Shown here: positions 7,183-12,522 of the stretch, one piece after another | Position numbering within the stretch: position 1 is the first letter of the stretch | Layout: each line of letters starts with the position of its first letter | Origin: a virus | Virus record (IMG/VR): IMGVR_UViG_3300044491_000342 | Location: 1 to 22,317 of that record | Length of the DNA: 22,317 nt | Reading direction: 5' to 3' (one strand) | Translations under genes and position numbers: made by a program | Notes under the pieces: generated by a model | Told to the model about the DNA's origin: nothing | Databases searched by the model: none | What the model saw: only the letters and a program-made list of their open reading frames with translations

Positions 7183-7575
7183 TTAGAAGGCAAATGTAGC
7201 ACCTACTTTAGTGGAAACATTATCGGATGCATCAAAATCCCATGTTGTTTCACCGAACAACTCAATTCCTCCAAACAATTCATATGTTGCTCCCAAATTG
7301 ACCTTCGGATCATCAAATGCTTTGTTCAGCTTGAATTCTTCGTTGTTGTATACCGGAATGTCCATATCAGCAGTAAGACCGATACCGAACATTGTGTATC
7401 CGATTTCAGGAGTAATCTTAACTCCAAAATCATCTACTGCAGCACCTGCTGCGTCATTGATCGTATATGCTGCTTCTGTTTCGACACCCCAAGTGATGCC
7501 GGTTCCTCCAATCTCATTGGCTGAGACTGATGTTGCAGTTAATAGTGTTGCTGCTGCGATTGCTGCGAATTTCAT
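7183..7575 (-). CDS. Small outer-membrane beta-barrel-type protein
   Basis: A signal peptide (residues 1-19, ending SVSA) precedes about 110 residues of alternating polar/hydrophobic strands rich in Gly, Thr, Asp and aromatic residues. Examples are ITPEIGYTMFGIGLTADMDIPV and VNLGATYELFGGIELFGETTW. The chain ends in Phe (VGATFAF*), the usual C-terminal signature for outer-membrane barrel insertion. At this size an 8-strand or smaller barrel is plausible. AAGGAACTAAA gives the start. It follows the small membrane protein and ends before a strong terminator. Possible roles, all inferred, are superinfection exclusion, envelope remodelling or lysis support. Confidence 0.7.
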   Translation of the reverse strand: MKFAAIAAATLLTATSVSANEIGGTGITWGVETEAAYTINDAAGAAVDDFGVKITPEIGYTMFGIGLTADMDIPVYNNEEFKLNKAFDDPKVNLGATYELFGGIELFGETTWDFDASDNVSTKVGATFAF

Positions 7576-7593
7576 TATTTTTAGTTCCTTAAA

Positions 7594-7830
7594 TTAAGAT
7601 TGAGATCTGTTCCAAATCGCATATAGAACCCAAATTGCTAACAAGCCCATAAGACCTTCGGCGCCTAGGGTACCCAACATGCCGCTCACATTTGCGACGA
7701 TGCTAGTCTCAGGAAAGAAAGGGATATTACCTAGACCGAGTACTTCTACTACGATCATAAGAGCAGCAATACTGATACCAAGGTCAGTAAGGCTGGCAGC
7801 CCATGACTTTACTTTGTTGAGAATTTCCAT
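7594..7830 (-). CDS. Small inner-membrane protein (78 aa)
   Basis: Two hydrophobic segments are visible, about residues 13-34 (LTDLGISIAALMIVVEVLGL) and 50-72 (MLGTLGAEGLMGLLAIWVLYAI), with a basic end. AAGGAACTAAA precedes the ATG, the same leader as the next gene. I recall proteins starting MEILNKVxSWAA in marine T4-like phages, annotated only as hypothetical. Size and topology would fit a holin-like or other small pore, and a lysin lies in the same unit, but nothing specific proves that. It is immediately downstream of the tmRNA. Confidence 0.7.
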   Translation of the reverse strand: MEILNKVKSWAASLTDLGISIAALMIVVEVLGLGNIPFFPETSIVANVSGMLGTLGAEGLMGLLAIWVLYAIWNRSQS

Positions 7831-7858
7831 ATGTTTAGTTCCTTTTTGTAGTTAAAAT

Positions 7859-8170
7859 GCCACTTTTCTGTTGCTAAGCAAGTGGCCAGCTCCCTGCGAT
7901 TACGCTGCTAGAGCAAATCCAGAAGGTGCAAAATTATCGTTTGCATTTATGTTTTGTAAACTAGAATACATGTCGATCCTATTTCAGCCCCATCATAAAC
8001 ACATTGTTGCTCAAGGTTGCGATCCTACATAGACTTACTGACGCTTTACGTTCTCAGTGTGTTTATGGTGGAGCTGTCCGGTACCGCCCCGGAGTCCATA
8101 CATCCGTTATTAACGCTTACAAATTATATAGTAAATCATATCCAATATATTGGCACTACTGGATACGATC
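7859..8170 (-). ncRNA. ssrA: Circularly permuted (two-piece) tmRNA
   Basis: Read on the minus strand. The acceptor piece (about 8170-8066) has a T arm (stem 8077-8081/8089-8093) followed by CAGCTCC and ends in ACCA at 8066. A 74-base intervening loop (8065-7992) follows. The coding piece starts at 7991 with GGGGCTGAAATAGGATCGAC, closely matching known tmRNA 5' ends. GGGGCTG pairs with CAGCTCC as a 7-bp acceptor stem. The loop arms 8058-8067 and 7994-8003 pair over 10 bp. P2 forms between 7953-7961 and 8115-8123 (9 bp). A 10-bp stem (8161-8170/8134-8143) could carry a pseudoknot. The tag frame is at 7944-7900, and a hairpin (7859-7886) closes the coding piece. This permuted order is known from alphaproteobacterial ssrA. 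Outer ends are approximate. The T loop (GGCGGUA) differs from the usual UUCRA. Confidence 0.93.
7900..7944 (-). other. tmRNA tag peptide reading frame
   Basis: Fourteen codons and a TAA on the minus strand encode ANDNFAPSGFALAA. With the alanine carried by the tmRNA, the tag would be AANDNFAPSGFALAA. The ANDNF start and ALAA end match alphaproteobacterial tags (Caulobacter AANDNFAEEFAVAA, from memory), and ALAA/VAA-type ends are read by ClpXP/ClpAP. GCA at 7944 is the resume codon. The TAA lies in the loop of a GCG/CGC mini-stem, as is common in tmRNA. Confidence 0.9.
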
Positions 8171-8195
8171 TTTTTTTAGGTAGTGCTTTTGGGGC

Positions 8196-8681
8196 CTACC
8201 CTATTCTTGCTAAGACTTGAGCAAGACGACCCACAAACGGTAACAGCATTACAGCCATTAGTAAGTTCATTCCTGTATGAGCTACAGCAATTCTGAGAGT
8301 GTCACCTTTTGGTATTCCATCGGATACAAACAACCCCGCAAGCCAGATTGTACCTGTAGTACCAATATTAGCTCCTAGGACGCACGCAATGGCAGCTGGG
8401 AGAGGCAAAGCTCCAGATGCAACCAATGCAATAATTGCAGTGGTAGATAAGCTAGACGATTGCCACAGTAGAGTCATAATGATCCCACCGAAGAACATAT
8501 ACAATGGATTGCCTAAGAAGAACTGAAGATGATCCATGTTACCCATTGATTTCATTCCACCGGAGAATGTTTTAAGTCCAATATAAAAAATAACCAGGCC
8601 AACGAGGGCTGTTATCATTGGGTTTCCTAGATCCATCTTCTTTACCTTTTTCCATAGTTTCTTTTCAGTCTTTTTTACCAT
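8196..8681 (-). CDS. Half-size Na+/phosphate cotransporter (NptA/PF02690-like)
   Basis: A 161-residue membrane protein carries the QSSS motif (residues 74-77) and GANIGTTGT (103-111), hallmarks of the Na/Pi cotransporter family that takes up inorganic phosphate with sodium. About four hydrophobic stretches are seen (residues 22-40, 60-74, 82-120, 136-155). Normal members have two inverted repeats each with QSSS. Here there is only one, so it would have to dimerise or work with a host partner. The N-terminus is very basic. GAAGG before ATG 8681 supports the start, 12 bases after the lysin gene. Its TAG precedes the tmRNA by about 25 bases. Phosphate supply for phage DNA synthesis is the likely benefit; inferred. 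Confidence 0.8.
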   Translation of the reverse strand: MVKKTEKKLWKKVKKMDLGNPMITALVGLVIFYIGLKTFSGGMKSMGNMDHLQFFLGNPLYMFFGGIIMTLLWQSSSLSTTAIIALVASGALPLPAAIACVLGANIGTTGTIWLAGLFVSDGIPKGDTLRIAVAHTGMNLLMAVMLLPFVGRLAQVLARIG

Positions 8682-8693
8682 CTGTGGTACCTT

Positions 8694-9155
8694 CTACTCG
8701 TAAAATAAATGTGCGCCTATGACCTTGGTCAACTTATAGGAATCAGCCCATTTGGGATTAACCCAATTAGCATGATAATGAGTAGCACCTAATGTAGGAT
8801 CATCTACATTACCAATCATTACATCACGGGCAATCACCTGGGCTTTGTGCCAAGCCTTAAAATCCTTAGGCGAATGATCTTCTATCATATGTGTCCAGCT
8901 AAATTGTTTATCTTGATATACCACGCCGCAAATAGTTTCGGGCCAACGTTTATCATCCTGTCTGTTAAGGGTCACCTGAGCAACTGCAATTTGGCCTTCT
9001 ACCCTTTCGCCTCTGGCTTCATGGTAGATATTAAGTGACAAGCATTTATGTTGTTCTGGATCAACTTGTGGGTATATCATGGCCAAAGCCAATGCGCCTC
9101 CGAGTATACTCATGGTTATTGTTCCACTTATTATGCTTACTACTCTGCTTTTCAT
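8694..9155 (-). CDS. SleB-type cell wall hydrolase (endolysin candidate)
   Basis: After an N-terminal hydrophobic segment (about residues 7-27) comes a Hydrolase_2/SleB domain. It contains LNIYHEARGE (41-50) with the catalytic-type Glu at 46, GQIAVAQVTLNR (54-65), QFSWTH (84-89) and ATHYHANWVNP (124-134). The family cleaves peptidoglycan as a lytic transglycosylase. The N-terminal segment could be a signal-anchor, as in SAR endolysins, or could anchor a virion or periplasmic enzyme. No good ribosome site is visible; an AT-rich TATATATAA lies close upstream. It heads the minus-strand unit with transporter, tmRNA and membrane proteins. Confidence 0.85.
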   Translation of the reverse strand: MKSRVVSIISGTITMSILGGALALAMIYPQVDPEQHKCLSLNIYHEARGERVEGQIAVAQVTLNRQDDKRWPETICGVVYQDKQFSWTHMIEDHSPKDFKAWHKAQVIARDVMIGNVDDPTLGATHYHANWVNPKWADSYKLTKVIGAHLFYE

Positions 9156-9228
9156 AGTTTATATATAAGGACCGTTAGCTAGATTTTCAAGGGGTTAAAT
9201 AACATAAATATACAGAAAAGGATATAAA
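9156..9228. promoter_or_regulatory. Divergent promoter region
   Basis: This 73-base gap separates the minus-strand lysin gene from the plus-strand pair. On the plus strand CATAAATA (9203-9210) differs by one base from the T4 late box and lies 19 bases before the ATG, with AAAAGGAT as ribosome site. On the minus strand TATATATAA (about 9161-9169) is a weaker candidate very close to the lysin start. The only long divergent junction in the window must hold start sites for both units. The exact boxes are uncertain. Confidence 0.5.
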
Positions 9229-9480
9229 ATGGAAAAAGATAATTTACCTAATGTAAATCCAGATGATATGACACCAGAAGGTAAAATGGAATTACAGTTT
9301 AGGGTTCTTGGGAATGAGATGATCGGTATTAAAATGATTGTCGATGATATGAAAATGAAATGGGTCTTTATAGGGCTGCTGGGCATCTTAATAATGACCT
9401 GGGCTGCTGCGGAGTTTGGCAATGTCATCATGGGAGCCACTGGTTCTGACGATGTATATGTCATAGAAGATCAACCCTAA
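9229..9480 (+). CDS. Small single-span membrane protein (83 aa)
   Basis: An acidic N-terminal part (residues 1-41) is followed by one membrane segment (about 42-62, KWVFIGLLGILIMTWAAAEF) and a short acidic tail. AAAAGGATATAAAATG gives a strong start. It is one of only two plus-strand genes in the window. It is followed by the EF-hand membrane protein, with which it may form a complex. No family recognised. Confidence 0.75.
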   Translation: MEKDNLPNVNPDDMTPEGKMELQFRVLGNEMIGIKMIVDDMKMKWVFIGLLGILIMTWAAAEFGNVIMGATGSDDVYVIEDQP

Positions 9481-9518
9481 TGACAGAAGCTAACCTCTTT
9501 GGAGTGGAGATGAGAACA

Positions 9519-9896
9519 ATGGCAGACAAGAAAAAAGACCCCAAGGTAATGCAGGCTGATTCTATCTATGCCCATCTTGATACGGATGGGGATGGAATCA
9601 TTACTGATGAAGAAATGGCTCGTGCTAAAGAAATTGCAGAGTGGGAACATAAAAAGAAAATGCAAGAGAACGAGGATGCTAAAGAAGATCAGATTAGATC
9701 TATGGCATGGTTCGCTCTCTGGGGTATGCTTCTATATCCAGTATTGATCCTGATCACATCAGTCTTGGGAATTGATTCGGCTGCCGAAGTGATTGGAAAT
9801 ATTGCTCCAACCTACTTCGTAGCCATTGCTGGTTTGGTTGCGGCCTTCTTTGGCGCGCAGGCCTATTCAAAGGGTAAGTCTGATAAGAAAGACTAG
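9519..9896 (+). CDS. EF-hand membrane protein (125 aa)
   Basis: Residues 21-32 (DTDGDGIITDEE) form a canonical EF-hand calcium loop, with Asp at 1, 3, 5 and Glu at 12. A charged helix follows, then two membrane segments (about 59-82 and 91-115) and a Lys-rich end. I chose ATG 9519 (MADKKKDPKV) because GGAG lies nine bases upstream; an ATG at 9480 overlaps the previous stop but lacks a ribosome site. I recall the same MQADSIYxHLDTDGDG protein in marine T4-like phages. Calcium sensing or binding at the membrane or virion is inferred. Its TAG shares CTAG with the convergent gene's stop. Confidence 0.8.
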   Translation: MADKKKDPKVMQADSIYAHLDTDGDGIITDEEMARAKEIAEWEHKKKMQENEDAKEDQIRSMAWFALWGMLLYPVLILITSVLGIDSAAEVIGNIAPTYFVAIAGLVAAFFGAQAYSKGKSDKKD

Positions 9897-10108
9897 GCTC
9901 CTAACATTCGGCGGACGGCAGTAAGGTCGTCCGTCATTATACTGCCGCCCTTATTAATATGCTCCTCTATCTGCTCAAAATAAAACTGAGCATTAGGTTC
10001 ATCCTCAAGAGCCCTTACACAAGTACGAAAGAAATTACGCAAGCGCATATCACTCGTACCATTATCTAAAGAAGCTGGTTTCCATTTACCCGAACGTTGA
10101 TTACTCAT
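9893..10108 (-). CDS. Small hypothetical phage protein (71 aa)
   Basis: A 71-residue helical, basic/acidic protein with no known family. Its ATG overlaps the preceding stop as ATGA and is preceded by AGGAGATAT, so it is coupled to the 10105-10311 gene. Its stop and the stop of the convergent plus-strand gene share the four bases CTAG (9893-9896). The 3' part of the gene contains a strong hairpin (9910-9949). Confidence 0.65.
   Translation of the reverse strand: MSNQRSGKWKPASLDNGTSDMRLRNFFRTCVRALEDEPNAQFYFEQIEEHINKGGSIMTDDLTAVRRMLGA
9910..9949. other. Strong hairpin at the convergent gene ends
   Basis: GGCGG-AC-GGCAGTA pairs with TACTGCCGCC, forming a roughly ten-base-pair GC-rich stem with a two-base bulge, inside the coding end of the 71-aa gene and 14 bases past the plus-strand stop. 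It could slow or end transcription coming from the plus-strand unit, but no T-tract follows on either strand, so I do not call it a proven terminator. Confidence 0.35.
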
Positions 10109-10311
10109 TCTGTATATCTCCTATCAACAGCTGATGCATCCCACACATACTTATTATAGGTTGGATCACCAATAATTACAACATCTTTATCACCAACTTC
10201 ACTATAGACACGAGCGTCCATATATTTGTGATAGTAAGCCGGACCACCGAATACTCTCCGAGCTCGAGTATAAGTGTCGTGATCCATTCCTACATAGTGT
10301 ATAGTTCTCAT
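10105..10311 (-). CDS. Small hypothetical phage protein (68 aa)
   Basis: First gene behind the strongest promoter in the window (10337-10364). AGGAGG lies 11 bases before the ATG. The product begins MRTIHYVGMDHDTYTRARRV and contains a DKDVVIIGDP strand-turn, suggesting a small alpha/beta fold. No family recognised. It is coupled by ATGA to the next gene. Probably early-expressed (inference from the promoter type). Confidence 0.7.
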   Translation of the reverse strand: MRTIHYVGMDHDTYTRARRVFGGPAYYHKYMDARVYSEVGDKDVVIIGDPTYNKYVWDASAVDRRYTE

Positions 10312-10336
10312 AATAGTGTTAACCTCCTATACTATT

Positions 10337-10364
10337 AATATAGGTCTGAAATATCAAATGTCAA
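10337..10364 (-). promoter_or_regulatory. Near-consensus sigma70 promoter, copy 3
   Basis: Minus strand: -35 TTGACA (perfect), 16-base spacer, -10 TATATT, then AATAGTATAGGAGG. The -35 overlaps the stop codon of the 2OG oxygenase gene (10361-11011). The start region again has a partial dyad (CCTATA...TATAGG). It drives the pair 10311-9893. This is the best -35 of the five copies. Confidence 0.75.
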
Positions 10365-11011
10365 CGGGGTTCTAAAAAATTATCTACTGTTCCTGCCTCT
10401 GGAGTCAATTTAAGTTCGGTCAACATGCTTCTGTCACCAACAAACCCCTCGATAAATGTATTAAAGGCCAAACTCACACGAGTCTCATTATGTTGGACAT
10501 CATTAAAGCTGTGATTAAGTTCTGAACCAAACAAAATAAAACTACCTGTCTTAACCTGATGATGAAAGTCTGTTGCGGTATATTCATTCATTTCTTCCGG
10601 ATACCACATAATTCTTTGGTATTCATTTGGTCGTGAAATACTAATATAATCCTGATTTTCAACAGCGTTAAAATATAACACACCACTCAGAAGACTATTG
10701 GGATGCCAATGATGATGCATGGCTTCCCCTTTCTTGGAATATGTAAACCAGCTCTGGGTAATAACCGGTTTGGTAACTATACTTTCGGGAAGGCCCAACT
10801 TTTTAAAGCCTATCCCTATACGTTCCTCAATAAACTTTCGGACGGTGGCCAATTCCTTAAAATCATGCAGCACGTAACTTTGCATACTTTTTTTATTAAG
10901 AGTATTGCTTCCCTTGTCTAGGCCCATTGCAAATGATTGCAGATCTGGTGTAATAACATCCTGGGTTTCTTCAGTCATAAAGAATTTAGGAAATAACGGT
11001 ATAAAATTCAT
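10361..11011 (-). CDS. 2-oxoglutarate/Fe(II) oxygenase (PF13759-like)
   Basis: The 216-residue protein matches the phage 2OG-Fe(II) oxygenase group by its central HHHWHPNSLLSGVLYF (99-114), with the metal-type His cluster at 99-103. It also has a distal SELNHSFN (163-170, His 167) and ETRVSLAFN (176-184, Arg 178), the usual distal His and 2OG-binding Arg. Such enzymes hydroxylate an unknown protein or nucleotide target and are frequent in marine T4-like phages. GGAGAGATAG precedes the ATG, which directly follows the previous stop. It ends the long unit that includes queC and gat. The substrate cannot be read from the sequence. Confidence 0.8.
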   Translation of the reverse strand: MNFIPLFPKFFMTEETQDVITPDLQSFAMGLDKGSNTLNKKSMQSYVLHDFKELATVRKFIEERIGIGFKKLGLPESIVTKPVITQSWFTYSKKGEAMHHHWHPNSLLSGVLYFNAVENQDYISISRPNEYQRIMWYPEEMNEYTATDFHHQVKTGSFILFGSELNHSFNDVQHNETRVSLAFNTFIEGFVGDRSMLTELKLTPEAGTVDNFLEPR

Positions 11012-11245
11012 CTATCTCTCCACTGTAACGATATCATATGCGCCCTCTTCAAGATTAAAGGCTTTCATTAATTTCAAATACATTTCGGGTGTTAACGTAA
11101 CAACTTCATGAGCATTTGTTTTATTATTAAATTGTCTTATGTGACAATAGTCTTCATATAGGAGGGCTTGTATATCTTCTAATTCACCTGTATTATCTAT
11201 AACGGTAATAAGAGTCTCGTCCATATCAAATTCAATTGTGAACAT
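11012..11245 (-). CDS. Small hypothetical phage protein (77 aa)
   Basis: An acidic 77-residue protein beginning MFTIEFDMDETLITVIDN, which looks like a compact alpha/beta domain. The 'DMDET' start recalls HAD-type phosphatase motif I only superficially; the chain is too short and has no other HAD motifs. The ATG lies inside the end of the upstream 38-aa gene, and its TAG directly precedes the oxygenase ATG. No family recognised. Confidence 0.65.
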   Translation of the reverse strand: MFTIEFDMDETLITVIDNTGELEDIQALLYEDYCHIRQFNNKTNAHEVVTLTPEMYLKLMKAFNLEEGAYDIVTVER

Positions 11246-11348
11246 TTTTCTTTCGAAGTCTCCTGAGCTTTGAATACTTATTGATCAAGCGTTGATTAAC
11301 CACTTTCTTGGTAGAACGTCTACGTAGACGTGCAGCTGCTGACTTCAT
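11232..11348 (-). CDS. Very basic mini-protein (38-45 aa)
   Basis: The product MKSAAARLRRRSTKKVVNQR plus a further Lys/Arg-rich helix has roughly two basic residues in five, and could bind nucleic acid or ribosomes. AGAGGT ten bases before ATG 11348 favours this start. An in-frame ATG at 11369 would give 45 residues and overlap the previous stop. The frame fills an otherwise empty gap of about 115 bases and overlaps the next gene by 14 bases, as neighbours do. A similarly tiny basic protein sits upstream of thyX. Function unknown. Confidence 0.6.
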   Translation of the reverse strand: MKSAAARLRRRSTKKVVNQRLINKYSKLRRLRKKNVHN

Positions 11349-11361
11349 TATACGAATACCT

Positions 11362-11853
11362 CTATTCATACTTTTGATCATGTTCCTTACCCTTTCCATA
11401 GTCACCATCATAGCTACTTAGAGCTTCGGCTTTCCAGTTTAGATATTGGCCAATACGAGTACCAGGCTTAATTCTCATAAGTCCGCATGTTACGTGCAGG
11501 ACCCCAGCCATAACCCCATGATAGCCAGTATCATAGAGGCCTGTAGTAATGTAACACCCATTACGATTAAGAGTGCTCCTGGTAATGACAAATCCCGCTT
11601 CATCTGATCCCACATGTATTTCATTCTCCATTATAACTTCATATGCACCTGGATGTAGGTGATAGTAACCATCAATATCGACGGGTTCTTCTACAGACCC
11701 TCGATGCTCTTTTAGATCTTCATCTATCGTAAAAACATTACTGCTAATTAAAAATACCTTACCAAGACGTAGATCAACAGCATTGGGCTGAACATCCTTA
11801 GGCAATACATTTGTTAGTTTGCTTGTCGATAGGCTTCCAGCAATATTAATCAT
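11362..11853 (-). CDS. dUTPase / dCTP deaminase superfamily protein
   Basis: The 163-residue chain has the superfamily motifs in order: VDLRLG (26-31), TRSTLNRNG (91-99), GLYDTGYHG (105-113), GTRIGQY (131-137) and YDGDYG (148-153). These trimeric enzymes act on dUTP or dCTP and lower dUTP or feed dUMP. The Glu that dCTP deaminases carry just after the DPGFxG-type motif appears to be Val 118 here, and GLYDTGYHG looks like dUTPase motif 3, so dUTPase activity is the better guess. ATG 11853 overlaps the gat stop (ATGA) and has GGAG nine bases upstream; a TTG at 11868 is less likely. It fits with thyX as a dUMP/dTMP pathway. Confidence 0.75.
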   Translation of the reverse strand: MINIAGSLSTSKLTNVLPKDVQPNAVDLRLGKVFLISSNVFTIDEDLKEHRGSVEEPVDIDGYYHLHPGAYEVIMENEIHVGSDEAGFVITRSTLNRNGCYITTGLYDTGYHGVMAGVLHVTCGLMRIKPGTRIGQYLNWKAEALSSYDGDYGKGKEHDQKYE

Positions 11854-12521
11854 ACGGGTTGGCTCCAATAGTATTTTTGTTTGGTCGTAAAGGGCGTGTC
11901 ATCATTCATTCTATACCATTCTTTATCATTTGTCAAGTAACAAATTTGCCCTGAGGGAATTAAATGCATGGAATGATCATCAGGTATATTTAGAACCTGA
12001 TCCCACTTGGTTGAAGATATAGTTGATCCCCTAAACCATATTGGGCATAAATCATTCCTAAAGCACATAATCGTCTGCTCCTGGAAATCATAAAATGCAC
12101 ATGCGAATGATCCATCAACATCACTCAGCAGCTCTGGCTTTCTGTTACACACAAGTCTAATTAACCATTCGGTATCCCAGGTGGTATCATAATCCTTAAA
12201 CTTATCTTGCCATTCTTTTATCTGATAATCTTTTATGATCCCGTTGTGCCATAAGAGACATCCATTTAGTTGTGCCGGGTGTATCGTATCAATAGATGGT
12301 TCACCTGTCGTAGGAGCCTGTTGATGTCCAATATAGTATGCATCAGTCGGTAAATTGTCTATATAGTCATCTACATTTAATTTGCCAAAACCCCTGTTAA
12401 TATACTGGACTACCCCATCCTTTATGGCACAAATGGAATGTGACCTAGAACCACGATAGGCATTTACTTCTGCTAACATCGCCAATTCTTTTAAATCATG
12501 TGAACCAATAATAGAACACAT
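11850..12521 (-). CDS. Class II glutamine amidotransferase, QueC partner (Gat)
   Basis: An N-terminal-nucleophile glutaminase domain fills the whole 223 residues: Cys 2 right after Met, RGSRSH (23-28), GHQQAPTTG (65-73), WHNG (91-94), DTEWL (116-120) and DGSFACAF (136-143). Such domains release ammonia from glutamine for a partner. There is no synthetase domain in the chain. The gene starts one base after queC, so QueC is the evident partner. In Gat-QueC fusions known from archaea and some phages, the pair turns preQ0 into archaeosine-type 7-formamidino-deazaguanine; here the parts are separate. That function is inferred from context. Its stop overlaps the dUTPase-family start. Confidence 0.8.
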   Translation of the reverse strand: MCSIIGSHDLKELAMLAEVNAYRGSRSHSICAIKDGVVQYINRGFGKLNVDDYIDNLPTDAYYIGHQQAPTTGEPSIDTIHPAQLNGCLLWHNGIIKDYQIKEWQDKFKDYDTTWDTEWLIRLVCNRKPELLSDVDGSFACAFYDFQEQTIMCFRNDLCPIWFRGSTISSTKWDQVLNIPDDHSMHLIPSGQICYLTNDKEWYRMNDDTPFTTKQKYYWSQPV

Positions 12522-12522
12522 G

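Noticed and set aside
7211-7597. Plus-strand frame of 128 codons
   Set aside because: Antisense shadow of the outer-membrane-type gene, which has a signal peptide, ribosome site and terminator; the plus frame has none of these.
8179-8200. Hairpin at the end of the transporter gene as a terminator
   Set aside because: On the minus strand it is followed by a run of A, not T, and the tmRNA directly downstream must be transcribed; it may instead be a processing element.
8017-8220. Plus-strand reading frame of 67 codons
   Set aside because: It lies antisense to the tmRNA acceptor piece and intervening loop, has no ribosome site, and its composition reflects RNA-gene sequence.
11012-11245. HAD-type phosphatase from the DMDET start
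   Set aside because: Only motif I is imitated; the 77-residue chain has no room for the other motifs.
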